A stretch of 64,000 nt of DNA. Source: an uncultured Flavobacteriales bacterium. GTDB lineage: Bacteria > Bacteroidota > Bacteroidia > Flavobacteriales > BACL11. Location of the stretch: the NCBI GenBank assembly GCA_913063045.1, contig CAJXYM010000001.1:62001-126000 (forward strand), in the 5' to 3' direction. Of the stretch, positions 8,455 to 17,320 are shown piece after piece; the stretch's first letter is position 1, and each line of letters opens with the position of its first letter. The notes below the pieces were generated by a model. That model saw only the letters and a list, made by a program, of their open reading frames with translations. It did no database searches and was not told where the DNA came from. Both the position numbers and the translations under genes were made by a program.

Positions 8455-9333
8455 TTAGTTGTAAAGTTCACCTTCTGGTACATTAATAAATTTCTTAACA
8501 GCAAAATATGTAGACAGACTGCTAAGTAAAAGTCCGCTAATAAATATTAAAACAAATACTATCCCAATTACTTGTAGGTCATTAATATTTAAAATATTTG
8601 CTGTTTCTGCTTGAACTAGCTTGATAGATCCAATAAGCATAAAAATAGCAAAAATTGAACTATACATTCCCTGATATAAGCCATCAACAAGAAAGGGTTT
8701 TTGAATAAAGCTATTTTTAGCCCCCACAAGCCTCATTGTTCTAATAATAAATCGTTTTGAGTACACAGATAGCCGAATTGTATTGTTAATAAGCGCAAAT
8801 GCGATTATAAATAGGATAATGCAAAATGTTAGTAATACAAATGAAAGTTTTTGTACGTTATTATTTATTTTATCTATTAAATTTTCTTGATAATAAACTT
8901 CGTAAACAATATTGTTTTGATTAAGTTTATTAGTGATAACTCTCAAGCTGTCGTTATTAGCATACTCGGGATGTAACTTAACATCTATTGAAGATAGTAT
9001 CGGGTTAAAACCTAAAAAAGAAACAAAATCTTCTCCAAGCTCATTCTCAAGTTCAGTTGTTGCACTTTCTTTAGAAATAAATGTAGTTTCTTTTGTAAAG
9101 GGCATTGCATCAATTGTTTTGTTAAAGCTCATAACCTCAACTTGTTTTGCATTTTCTTTAAGCATTATGGAAAATCCAATGTTTTCTTTTATATAATTAG
9201 ATAAGTTTTGTGCGTTTATTAAAACTAATGAGAGTAGCCCTACCACAAAAAGTACTAGAGATAAACTTATCACAACGGAAGCTGAAGATGAAATTAATTT
9301 CCTGTTTAAAGATTTATTTTTTTGTTTATTCAT
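8455..9333 (-). CDS. ftsX: Cell division protein FtsX (ABC transporter permease)
   Basis: FtsX is the membrane partner of the ATPase FtsE and controls peptidoglycan hydrolases during division. The 292-residue protein has one N-terminal transmembrane segment (about residues 15-37), a periplasmic domain, and three C-terminal transmembrane segments. The FtsX permease motif is seen in RTMRLVGAKNSFIQKPFLVDGL. No ftsE lies beside it in this window, so the ATPase must be encoded elsewhere, which is usual in this phylum. It leads the ftsX-DUF3098-uppP-truB gene run and is divergent from leuS. Confidence 0.9.
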   Translation of the reverse strand: MNKQKNKSLNRKLISSSASVVISLSLVLFVVGLLSLVLINAQNLSNYIKENIGFSIMLKENAKQVEVMSFNKTIDAMPFTKETTFISKESATTELENELGEDFVSFLGFNPILSSIDVKLHPEYANNDSLRVITNKLNQNNIVYEVYYQENLIDKINNNVQKLSFVLLTFCIILFIIAFALINNTIRLSVYSKRFIIRTMRLVGAKNSFIQKPFLVDGLYQGMYSSIFAIFMLIGSIKLVQAETANILNINDLQVIGIVFVLIFISGLLLSSLSTYFAVKKFINVPEGELYN

Positions 9334-9381
9334 TCTATTCGCTAAAATATAAAAATACTATAAAGATTAGTTTGTATTGAT

Positions 9382-9389
9382 TAACTTTG
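9382..9389 (+). promoter_or_regulatory. -7 box of leuS
   Basis: TAACTTTG matches TAnnTTTG and ends 22 bases before the leuS ATG at 9412. I see no -33 TTTG at the expected 17-23 base distance, so this rests on the -7 element alone. Confidence 0.5.
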
Positions 9390-9411
9390 TAAAACAGTAA
9401 TAAATAAATTG

Positions 9412-12174
9412 ATGGAGTACGATTTTAAGAAAATTGAAAGCAACTGGCAAAAATATTGGTCTGATAACTTAATAAATCAAGTTAAAGAAGATTCTGAAAA
9501 GCAAAAATTTTATGTTCTGGACATGTTTCCTTATCCATCAGGCGCAGGTCTACATGTTGGGCATCCTCTTGGCTATATAGCCTCAGATATTTATGCTCGA
9601 TTCAAAAAGCTTAAAGGTTTTAATGTTTTACACCCCATGGGTTATGATTCATTTGGTTTACCAACAGAGCAATATGCAATTCAAACAGGTATTCACCCTG
9701 CAGTAGCAACGAAGATTAATACTAAAAGATATAGATCACAATTAGATAAGATTGGTTTTTCTTTTGACTGGAGTCGTGAGGTACAAACTTCTGATCCAAA
9801 ATATTATAAGTGGACACAATGGATTTTTAAACAACTTTTTCAATCTGTGTATTGTAAAAAATCTGATAAAGCTGTTGATGTTTTAGAGGCTATAAATTAT
9901 TTTAAAAACAATGGTAATTTAGATTGTCCATATTTTACAGATAGTTTAATTCAGTTTACAAAAGAAGAATGGAATTTGTGGTCCGAACAAAAAAAACAAG
10001 ATGTTTTGCTTTATTACAGGCTTGCTTTCTTATCAGAAACTATGGTTAATTGGTGCCCTGATCTAGGCACTGTTCTAGCAAATGATGAGGTAAAAAATGG
10101 TCTCTCTGAAAGAGGAGGTTTTCCTGTTGAGCAAAAGAAAATGAAACAATGGTCTTTGCGTATTACTGCTTATGCAGATAGGCTTAATTATTCATTAAAA
10201 GACTTAGATTGGTCTGATTCTTTAAAAGAAATTCAAAGAAATTGGATTGGAAAGTCAAAAGGTGCAATACTTAATTTTCAACTTGAAAGTTTTAAAGGTA
10301 AGATTGATGTCTTTACTACAAGACCAGATACTGTTTTTGGTGTAAATTTTTTAGTGCTTGCTCCTGAACATAGGCTAGTTTCTCAAATTGTAACCTCAGA
10401 GCATCTTGATAGCGTTAACACGTACATAAATATCTCTAAATTAAAAACAGAACGAGATCGTCAATCAGATAAAAAAGTCAGCGGGGTATTTACCGGAAGT
10501 TATGCTATCCATCCTTTTAGCGGAGAAAAAGTAGCTGTTTGGATCGCTGATTATGTTTTAGCCTCTTATGGAACAGGAGCTGTTATGGCAGTTCCTTGTG
10601 GTGATCAAAGAGATTGGTTATTTGCAAATAATTTTAATATCGATATTTTAAATGTCTTTAAAGATAAAGACATCTCTGAAAGTGCTTACGAGAATAAAGA
10701 TGCTGTAATTATTAATTCAGGGTTTTTAAATGGCTTAAGTTGTAATGAAGCAATTGCAAAAGCTATAGCTTTTGCAGTAGAAAAAAAAGTTGGGCAAGAG
10801 AAAATTAATTATAGATTAAGAGATGCTGTTTTTTCTCGTCAAAGATACTGGGGAGAGCCTTTTCCTATATACTATAAGAAAAACACTCCCTACTTAGTAG
10901 ATGATGACGTAGTTGTTGAGCTGCCAGACATAGATAAATATTTACCTACCAAAGATGGTGATCCGCCACTGGCAAGAGCACATGAGTCTGATTGGAATTT
11001 CTTTAAGGGAGATTCAATGGATACAAATATTATGCCGGGATGGGCAGGTTCTTCATGGTATTTTTTGCGCTTTATGGACCCGCATAATGAGACTGAATTT
11101 GTCTCTAAAGAAAAATCAGATTATTGGAACCAAGTTGATTTATATATTGGGGGCGCTGAACATGCAGTTGGACATTTATTATATTCACGTTTTTGGACTA
11201 AGTTTCTTTTTGACAAGGGATATATTTCATTTAATGAGCCTTTTAAAAAGTTAATTAATCAAGGGATGATTCTTGGAAGATCTAATTATGTTTATAGAGT
11301 TAAAGATTCAAATAAGTTTGTTACAAAAAGTCAAAAAAATAATTTTGAAACAACAGCTCTACATGTTGACATAAATATTGTTGATAATGATATCTTAGAC
11401 ATAGATAAATTCAAAAAATGGCGTAAGGAATATGAAAATGCAGAATTTATTCTAGAAGATGGTAGATATGAGTGTGGGTTTGAAATTGAAAAGATGTCAA
11501 AATCAAAATATAATACTCAAACTCCAGATGATTTAATTGAAAAATTTGGAGCTGATACTCTAAGACTATATGAAATGTTTTTAGGTCCTCTTGAGCAGTT
11601 TAAGCCTTGGAGTACAAAAGGAATTAATGGGGTCCATAATTTTTTAAGAAAACTATGGAGACATCTTCATGATGAACATAATAATATTCTTATCACTGAA
11701 AATACTGCTAGTGAAAATTCTTTTAAGACAATACATAGGGCAATTAAAAGAGTTGAGGAAGATATAGAGAGGTATTCTTTTAATACTGTTGTTAGTAATT
11801 TAATGATATGCCTTAATGAACTAGTTGAGCAGAAATGTAGAGATAGAGATATTATTTCTTCTTTTATTATTTTACTTTCTCCTTATGCACCACATATAGC
11901 AGAAGAGATTTGGTTTGAGTTAGGCGAGGACTCAAGTATCACTTTATCTAATTTTCCTGTTTTTGATGAATCAATTTTAGTTGAAAAAGAATTTGAATAC
12001 CCTATTTCTTTTAATGGAAAAATGAGGTATAAGTTAGCATTTTCTCTAGATGCTTCAAAAGAAAATATTGAAAATTCTGTTATGAATCATGAAAAAACTA
12101 TTCATTACCTAGCAGGGAAATCACCAAAAAAGATAATTATTGTTCCCAAAAAGATTGTCAATATTGTTTTTTAA
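9412..12174 (+). CDS. leuS: Leucyl-tRNA synthetase
   Basis: This class I synthetase charges tRNA-Leu. The ATP-binding HIGH motif appears as HVGH at residues 48-51 in PYPSGAGLHVGHPLGY, and the KMSKS loop appears exactly as KMSKS near residue 700. The editing (CP1) domain contains TTRPDTVFGV. A segment near residues 155-190, rich in charged and aromatic residues before NWCPDLGTVLANDEV, is an insertion I associate with Bacteroidota LeuRS. The ORF track begins at a TTG at 9409; the ATG one codon later is the more likely start, giving 920 residues. A UbiA-like gene follows after 8 bases. Confidence 0.97.
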   Translation: MEYDFKKIESNWQKYWSDNLINQVKEDSEKQKFYVLDMFPYPSGAGLHVGHPLGYIASDIYARFKKLKGFNVLHPMGYDSFGLPTEQYAIQTGIHPAVATKINTKRYRSQLDKIGFSFDWSREVQTSDPKYYKWTQWIFKQLFQSVYCKKSDKAVDVLEAINYFKNNGNLDCPYFTDSLIQFTKEEWNLWSEQKKQDVLLYYRLAFLSETMVNWCPDLGTVLANDEVKNGLSERGGFPVEQKKMKQWSLRITAYADRLNYSLKDLDWSDSLKEIQRNWIGKSKGAILNFQLESFKGKIDVFTTRPDTVFGVNFLVLAPEHRLVSQIVTSEHLDSVNTYINISKLKTERDRQSDKKVSGVFTGSYAIHPFSGEKVAVWIADYVLASYGTGAVMAVPCGDQRDWLFANNFNIDILNVFKDKDISESAYENKDAVIINSGFLNGLSCNEAIAKAIAFAVEKKVGQEKINYRLRDAVFSRQRYWGEPFPIYYKKNTPYLVDDDVVVELPDIDKYLPTKDGDPPLARAHESDWNFFKGDSMDTNIMPGWAGSSWYFLRFMDPHNETEFVSKEKSDYWNQVDLYIGGAEHAVGHLLYSRFWTKFLFDKGYISFNEPFKKLINQGMILGRSNYVYRVKDSNKFVTKSQKNNFETTALHVDINIVDNDILDIDKFKKWRKEYENAEFILEDGRYECGFEIEKMSKSKYNTQTPDDLIEKFGADTLRLYEMFLGPLEQFKPWSTKGINGVHNFLRKLWRHLHDEHNNILITENTASENSFKTIHRAIKRVEEDIERYSFNTVVSNLMICLNELVEQKCRDRDIISSFIILLSPYAPHIAEEIWFELGEDSSITLSNFPVFDESILVEKEFEYPISFNGKMRYKLAFSLDASKENIENSVMNHEKTIHYLAGKSPKKIIIVPKKIVNIVF

Positions 12175-12182
12175 AAACTAAT

Positions 12183-12995
12183 GTGCGCAAACTCCTAACT
12201 TTTTTTGTTTTAAGTAATCTTTACGTTTCTTTCTGTGTAGCCACACTTGCGTTTTCATTCCAATATATATATTCTAGTTTTAATATTAATGTTATTTTAT
12301 TTTTATTTGCATCTACTTTTATGTCTTATAATTTTCATAGAATAATTATTGTAAATAACAACCATAAACATAAAAGAAGAAAATGGGTTCTTGAAAATTA
12401 TAATTACTTAAGATTAGTTTCAGTATTTTCAATTTTAATAATGATTTTTGTTTTTTTTAAGTTTCAGAGAATAACTCAAGTTCTAGTTTTAATTATTTCG
12501 CTCATCTCTTTTCTGTACCCATTCTTTCTAAGAAAGATACCCTATATTAAAATTTTTGTAATTGCCTTTGTCTGGGCTTTTTGCACTAATATTTTAACTT
12601 TTGTTGAAAATAGTATTGTAATTGATAGGCAGATATTTATCTCTTTTTTTAAAACATTTTTATTTGTTATAGCCATTACAATACCTTTTGATATTAGAGA
12701 TATTCGTTTTGATGATTTAAAAATGAAAACTTTACCTATTGTTTTTGGAAGTGTTAAGTCAAAAAAAATTGCAATAACCTTACTGTGTCTGTGCTTACTT
12801 ATTTCTGTTTTTGAGTATTTAGTTTTTGATTTCAAAATTTATTTATTCATCTCCTTTTTTTCATCTTATATTTACTCTCAATATTTAATACGTTTTTCTA
12901 GCGAGCAAAAAGAAGATTGGTATTTTTCCTTTTTTGTAGAATCTGCTTCTTTGTCGCTTTTAGTTTTTTTAATTATTACATCAAACTTTTTGTGA
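12183..12995 (+). CDS. UbiA-like prenyltransferase family membrane protein
   Basis: This 270-residue protein is almost entirely hydrophobic, with about eight or nine membrane segments. Around residue 168 it carries DIRDIRFDDLKMKTLPIVFG, which matches the second aspartate-rich motif of UbiA prenyltransferases and the following conserved leader. The first motif (NxxxDxxxD) is not recognisable; the equivalent region reads SYNFHRIIIVNNN. It may therefore be an altered or inactive relative rather than MenA or heme O synthase. It starts with GTG, because the nearby ATG at 12181 is out of frame. It lies 8 bases behind leuS and 40 bases before the kynurenine operon. Confidence 0.65.
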   Translation: MRKLLTFFVLSNLYVSFCVATLAFSFQYIYSSFNINVILFLFASTFMSYNFHRIIIVNNNHKHKRRKWVLENYNYLRLVSVFSILIMIFVFFKFQRITQVLVLIISLISFLYPFFLRKIPYIKIFVIAFVWAFCTNILTFVENSIVIDRQIFISFFKTFLFVIAITIPFDIRDIRFDDLKMKTLPIVFGSVKSKKIAITLLCLCLLISVFEYLVFDFKIYLFISFFSSYIYSQYLIRFSSEQKEDWYFSFFVESASLSLLVFLIITSNFL

Positions 12996-13014
12996 AAATA
13001 TCTTCTTATATTTA
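12989..13014 (+). promoter_or_regulatory. Weak candidate promoter of the kynurenine operon
   Basis: TTTG at 12989-12992 is followed after 14 bases by TATATTTA at 13007-13014, one mismatch from TAnnTTTG. The spacer is shorter than the usual 17-23 bases. It is the best candidate I find upstream of the tryptophan dioxygenase ATG at 13036, but it is weak; the operon may also receive read-through from leuS. Confidence 0.3.
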
Positions 13015-13035
13015 CTGAATATTTAAATTAAAATC

Positions 13036-14136
13036 ATGTCTGACAAAACCTCTTCAGTTCATTATATAAACTACTTAGATCTTGATAAGATTTTAGATGC
13101 ACAACACCCTCTTAGTAAAGTTGATGAAAACACAAATGAAGCTCATGAGGAGATGTTATTCATTATTATCCACCAAACTTATGAGCTATGGTTTAAGCAG
13201 ATAATTCATGAGGTTACCTCTATTATGGATTTGTTTAAATCTGAAAAAATTGATGAAGAAAATGTTGGTTTAATTGTTGGTAGAGTAGCCAGAGTAAATA
13301 AAATTCTCGAAGTGTTAGTTAAACAACTAGATATTTTAGAAACTATGACGTCACTCGACTTCTTGGACTTTAGAAATTATCTTTCCCCAGCTTCAGGATT
13401 TCAGTCTCATCAATTTAGAAAGCTAGAGGTAATGCTTGGATTAAAAATTAAGAATCGTCATCAGTTTGGGGGCTGCCCATATCACAGTCAGTTCACTGGA
13501 GATAAGAAAAAAGAAATTCTTGAGATAGAGGAGAGTATTTCTTTATTTGATTTAGTAGAAAATTGGTTAGAAAGAATTCCGTTTCTTAAAATGAAAGATT
13601 TTAATTTTATAGAAAAATATAAAAAAGCAGTTTGGGAAATGATAGATAATGAGATAGCAGAAATTAATAATTCAGATGTTCTTAATGAGAATGACAAATC
13701 TATTAGAGTAAAAATGATAGATGAAAATAAAAAGTATTTTGAAAATGTTTTTAACGAACAAAATCATGCAAAATCTGTAGCTGAAGGAACAACAAAACTA
13801 TCGTATAAGGCAACTATGTCTGCTCTTTTAATTAATCTTTACAGGGAACAGCCGATACTCCATTTACCATATAGATTTCTTCGTGAACTTGTGGATATGG
13901 ATCATAAAATTGCAGCCTGGCGTTTTCGACATGTGCAAATGGTTGAAAAAATGTTGGGTCAAAAAATTGGGACTGGAGGGTCTTCAGGTCAAGGGTATCT
14001 AAAGAAAACAGTGGATCAACACAGGTTATTCGAAGATATAGCAAATATTGCAACTCTTATGATTTCAAGACAATACCTGCCCAAGCTTCCAGATAGTATT
14101 AAATCAGAGTTGGGTTATAATTTTACAAAAAAATAA
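13036..14136 (+). CDS. kynA: Tryptophan 2,3-dioxygenase
   Basis: This heme enzyme opens the indole ring of L-tryptophan to N-formylkynurenine, the committed step of the kynurenine pathway. Conserved segments are YELWFKQIIHE, the substrate-binding FRNYLSPASGFQSHQFR, and WRFRHVQMVEKMLG with the proximal heme histidine, followed by the GTGGSSG loop. The 366-residue length is closer to the longer eukaryote-like TDO than to the roughly 280-residue proteobacterial form. It is the first gene of a tightly packed nine-gene catabolic run. The next gene begins directly after its stop codon. Confidence 0.95.
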   Translation: MSDKTSSVHYINYLDLDKILDAQHPLSKVDENTNEAHEEMLFIIIHQTYELWFKQIIHEVTSIMDLFKSEKIDEENVGLIVGRVARVNKILEVLVKQLDILETMTSLDFLDFRNYLSPASGFQSHQFRKLEVMLGLKIKNRHQFGGCPYHSQFTGDKKKEILEIEESISLFDLVENWLERIPFLKMKDFNFIEKYKKAVWEMIDNEIAEINNSDVLNENDKSIRVKMIDENKKYFENVFNEQNHAKSVAEGTTKLSYKATMSALLINLYREQPILHLPYRFLRELVDMDHKIAAWRFRHVQMVEKMLGQKIGTGGSSGQGYLKKTVDQHRLFEDIANIATLMISRQYLPKLPDSIKSELGYNFTKK

Positions 14137-14913
14137 ATGAATTTAAGCTTAAAAAATAAAAATGCAATTGTTTGCGGGAGCACTCAAGGAATAGGAAAGG
14201 CTACTGCGATAGAATTTGCAAATCAAGGAGCTAATGTTACTCTAATAGCAAGAAATAATACTGTTTTAAAAGAAGTTTTATCTCTTTTAGATACATCAAA
14301 AGGACAAATACATGATTTTCTTTGTGTAGACTTTAGTGATAAGAGTTTTAAAGAAAAGATTCAATCCCTAACCTTACCATATGATATATTAGTTAATAAT
14401 ACCGGAGGGCCTGCCTCAGGGCCAATTGTAAATGCAAGTACTGATGAATTTATTAATGCATTTAATATGCATCTAATTAATAATCAAATTCTGGTGCAGC
14501 AAGTTGTTGAAGGTATGAAGAAAAATAACTTTGGAAGAATTATTAATGTTCTTTCTACATCTGTAAAAGCTCCTATTAATGGGCTTGGAGTTTCTAATAC
14601 AATTAGAGCTGCTGTTGCAAATTGGGCAAAAACTTTGTCTTTAGAATTGGGCGTTTATGGTATTACAGTAAACAACATTCTTCCCGGATTTACAAATACT
14701 AATAGACTTGTCTCAATTATAAATAAAAAGGCTGAGGTTCAGGGTAAAACAAATTTTGAAATAGAACAAATAATGAAGAGTTCTGTTCCTGCTAAAAGAT
14801 TCGGAGAGGCTAGTGAAGTAGCTAATGCAATTGTTTTTTTGAGTTCTCCCGCAGCTAGCTATATTAATGGAGTAAATCTTCCTGTTGATGGAGGAAGAAC
14901 TGCAAGTTTATAA
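14137..14913 (+). CDS. SDR-family protein with altered catalytic site, kynurenine operon
   Basis: The 258-residue protein has the short-chain dehydrogenase fold: a GSTQGIG nucleotide-binding loop at residues 14-20, NNTGG in the middle, and a C-terminal PVDGG. The active site is not classical. Where most members have YxxxK, this one reads SNTIR in GVSNTIRAAVANWAKTL, so both catalytic Tyr and Lys are replaced (Ser and Arg). I recall an SDR subgroup of this kind (BKR-like) described as lacking the standard tetrad. It starts right after the kynA stop and precedes the aldehyde dehydrogenase by 3 bases, so it should work on a kynurenine-pathway intermediate. A reductase of 2-aminomuconate or oxalocrotonate is one possibility, but this is inference. 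Confidence 0.8.
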   Translation: MNLSLKNKNAIVCGSTQGIGKATAIEFANQGANVTLIARNNTVLKEVLSLLDTSKGQIHDFLCVDFSDKSFKEKIQSLTLPYDILVNNTGGPASGPIVNASTDEFINAFNMHLINNQILVQQVVEGMKKNNFGRIINVLSTSVKAPINGLGVSNTIRAAVANWAKTLSLELGVYGITVNNILPGFTNTNRLVSIINKKAEVQGKTNFEIEQIMKSSVPAKRFGEASEVANAIVFLSSPAASYINGVNLPVDGGRTASL

Positions 14914-14916
14914 AAT

Positions 14917-16359
14917 ATGGAAAAGATTTTAAATTATATTGATGGAAAGCTGATAGAGCCATCGTCTAATAAATATTTAGATAATTTTAACCCATCTAAT
15001 GGAAGGGTATATTCTTTAATTCCAGATAGTAATAGTAATGATATTAATAATGCAGTTTCTTCAGCTAAGAAAGCATTTGAAAATTGGGGTAGTTCAACTA
15101 AAAAGTATCGATATGATATCCTCATGAAAATAGCTGATAAGCTTGAAGAACATGCCGATGCATTAGTTAAAGCAGAAAGTTTAGATAACGGAAAGCCCGA
15201 GTCTTTAGCGAGAATGGTTGATATTCCAAGAGCTCCTGAGAATTTTAGATTTTTTGCTACCGCAATGCTTCATTTCTCATCTGAATCGCATGATATGGAT
15301 GGGAAGGCATTAAATTATACTTTAAGAGAGCCTTTAGGAGTTGCTGCTTGTATTTCTCCTTGGAATCTTCCTCTTTATTTATTGACCTGGAAGATTGCTC
15401 CTGCGCTTGCTGCTGGAAACACAGTTGTTGCTAAGCCATCTGAAATAACTCCTATGACTGCATATCTTTTAAGCAAGATATGTATAGAGGCAGGTCTTCC
15501 CGCTGGTGTTCTAAATATTGTTCATGGTCTTGGTTCAAACATCGGTGATGCTCTTACAACTCATGAAGATGTTCCAATTGTTTCATTTACTGGAGGAACG
15601 TTAACCGGCCAGCATATTGCAAGAGTTGCTGCTCCAATGTTTAAAAAACTCTCTTTAGAGTTAGGGGGAAAAAACCCTAATATTATTTTTGAAGATGCAA
15701 ATTTTGAAAAATCAGTTGCAATTGCTGTCAAGGCAGCTTTTTCAAACCAAGGACAAATATGTTTGTGTGGATCTAGATTGTTTATCCAAGATACTATTTA
15801 TGAAAAATTTAAAGAAGCTCTTTTAAAAAAAGTTAGTAAATTAATTGTTGGTAATCCAAGAGATGAAAATACTGATTTAGGTGCTGTGGTTTCAAAAGAG
15901 CATATGGGTAAGGTTCTTTCAAAGATTGAAGAAGCAAAAGCGCTTGGAGGCAAAATATTAATTGGAGGTAATAGGAAAATAATAGAAGGAGAATTATCTG
16001 CTGGTTATTACTTAGAACCAACTGTTATTGAAGGTCTTGATTTTAATTGTAGCGTAAATCAAGAAGAAATTTTTGGTCCTGTCCTGAGTTTAATTCCATT
16101 TAAAAATGAGGAAGATGTAGTTATGATGGCTAATTCTACTAAATACGGTCTTTCAGCTAGTATTTTTACTGAAAATATAAGCAGAGGACATAGAGTGGCG
16201 GCGAAAATAAAATCAGGTGTTGTATGGATTAATACTTGGCTACTAAGAGATTTGCGAATACCATTTGGCGGGATGAAACAGTCGGGTGTGGGACGTGAAG
16301 GAGGTTTTAAGTCACTGCAGTTTTTTACAGAACCAAAAAATGTATGTTTAAAAATTTAA
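14917..16359 (+). CDS. 2-aminomuconate-6-semialdehyde dehydrogenase
   Basis: This NAD-dependent aldehyde dehydrogenase would oxidise 2-aminomuconate semialdehyde to 2-aminomuconate, after ACMS decarboxylation. Family marks are ISPWNLPLYLLTWKIAPALAAGN, SFTGGT for NAD binding, LELGGKNP with the catalytic glutamate, and NQGQICLCGSR with the nucleophilic cysteine. The 480-residue length is standard. Sequence alone would permit another semialdehyde (the 2-hydroxymuconate type is close); I name the substrate from its position between kynA and the RidA/3-HAO/ACMSD genes. A RidA-like deaminase gene follows after 3 bases. Confidence 0.85.
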   Translation: MEKILNYIDGKLIEPSSNKYLDNFNPSNGRVYSLIPDSNSNDINNAVSSAKKAFENWGSSTKKYRYDILMKIADKLEEHADALVKAESLDNGKPESLARMVDIPRAPENFRFFATAMLHFSSESHDMDGKALNYTLREPLGVAACISPWNLPLYLLTWKIAPALAAGNTVVAKPSEITPMTAYLLSKICIEAGLPAGVLNIVHGLGSNIGDALTTHEDVPIVSFTGGTLTGQHIARVAAPMFKKLSLELGGKNPNIIFEDANFEKSVAIAVKAAFSNQGQICLCGSRLFIQDTIYEKFKEALLKKVSKLIVGNPRDENTDLGAVVSKEHMGKVLSKIEEAKALGGKILIGGNRKIIEGELSAGYYLEPTVIEGLDFNCSVNQEEIFGPVLSLIPFKNEEDVVMMANSTKYGLSASIFTENISRGHRVAAKIKSGVVWINTWLLRDLRIPFGGMKQSGVGREGGFKSLQFFTEPKNVCLKI

Positions 16360-16362
16360 AAC

Positions 16363-16779
16363 ATGAATGGTAAGAAATTTAATAGTAATAGAGCTCCACA
16401 AGCAGTAGGATTATATCCTCATGCAAGAAAGGTTGGTGATTTATTATTTCTTTCAGGCGTTGGTCCTAGAGTCCCTAATAGCAAAGAAATTCCTGGAGTA
16501 TCCCTTGATGAGAATGGGGATATAATAGATTACAATATAGAGACTCAATGTCGTTCAGTTTTTAATAACATAAAATTTATTCTTGAAGATGCTGGCTCGT
16601 CTTGGGATCACATAGTTGATGTACAAGTTTTTTTAACTAATATGAAAGATGACTTTAGCACATATAATAAGATTTATGCTGAATATTTTAAAGACAATCA
16701 ACCGTGCAGAACAACAATAGAAATAAAAAGTTTACCAACACCAATTGCAATTGAATTAAAAATTATAGCAACTATTTAA
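16363..16779 (+). CDS. RidA-family 2-aminomuconate deaminase
   Basis: This 138-residue protein belongs to the RidA/YjgF family of imine and enamine deaminases. The substrate-binding arginine lies in CRTTIEIKSLPTP near residue 114, and LFLSGVGPRVP is the typical N-terminal strand segment. Bacterial 2-aminomuconate deaminases (AmnD type) come from this family. Its place directly behind the aminomuconate semialdehyde dehydrogenase makes hydrolysis of 2-aminomuconate to 4-oxalocrotonate and ammonia the likely reaction. General RidA housekeeping is the alternative, but the operon position argues against it. Confidence 0.85.
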   Translation: MNGKKFNSNRAPQAVGLYPHARKVGDLLFLSGVGPRVPNSKEIPGVSLDENGDIIDYNIETQCRSVFNNIKFILEDAGSSWDHIVDVQVFLTNMKDDFSTYNKIYAEYFKDNQPCRTTIEIKSLPTPIAIELKIIATI

Positions 16780-16789
16780 AAAAAAAATT

Positions 16790-17320
16790 ATGAAAAAAAT
16801 AAGAAGACCTTTTAATTTTAAAAAATGGATTGATGATAATAAAGAATTTTTAAAACCACCTGTTGGAAATAAATGCATTTATACAGAGTCTGACGATTTT
16901 ATAATAATGGTGGTAGGAGGTCCAAATATTAGAAAAGATTATCATTATAATGAAACTGAAGAATTTTACTATCAAATTAAAGGAGATATAGTTGTAGGGA
17001 TTCAGGAAAACGGTGTTGCTGTAGATGTGCCTGTAAAAGAAGGGGAGATATTTTTATTACCAGCAAGAGTCCCACATTCCCCAAAAAGATCAGCAGGTTC
17101 AATAGGGCTGGTAATTGAAGCAAAAAGACAAGCAAGCGAGCTAGATGGTTTAATGTGGTTTTGCGAAAAATGTAATGAATCAATTCATAGTGTTAAATTT
17201 AAATTAACAAATGTTGAAAAAGATTTTCAGCCTAGATTTAAAGAATTTTATTCTTCTGAAGAATTGAGAACATGTAAAAAATGTAACAGTATAATGCAGG
17301 CAGATGAAAGGTTTTTATAA
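16790..17320 (+). CDS. 3-hydroxyanthranilate 3,4-dioxygenase
   Basis: This Fe(II) cupin enzyme opens the ring of 3-hydroxyanthranilate to 2-amino-3-carboxymuconate semialdehyde (ACMS). The cupin metal site is visible in DYHYNETEEFYYQIKGD, and VPHSP in the second cupin motif supplies the remaining histidine. The C-terminus has two CxxC pairs, CEKC and CKKC, forming the rubredoxin-like iron site of bacterial and fungal enzymes, a site missing in animals. At 176 residues it has the expected bacterial length. ACMS decarboxylase starts directly after its stop. Confidence 0.95.
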   Translation: MKKIRRPFNFKKWIDDNKEFLKPPVGNKCIYTESDDFIIMVVGGPNIRKDYHYNETEEFYYQIKGDIVVGIQENGVAVDVPVKEGEIFLLPARVPHSPKRSAGSIGLVIEAKRQASELDGLMWFCEKCNESIHSVKFKLTNVEKDFQPRFKEFYSSEELRTCKKCNSIMQADERFL

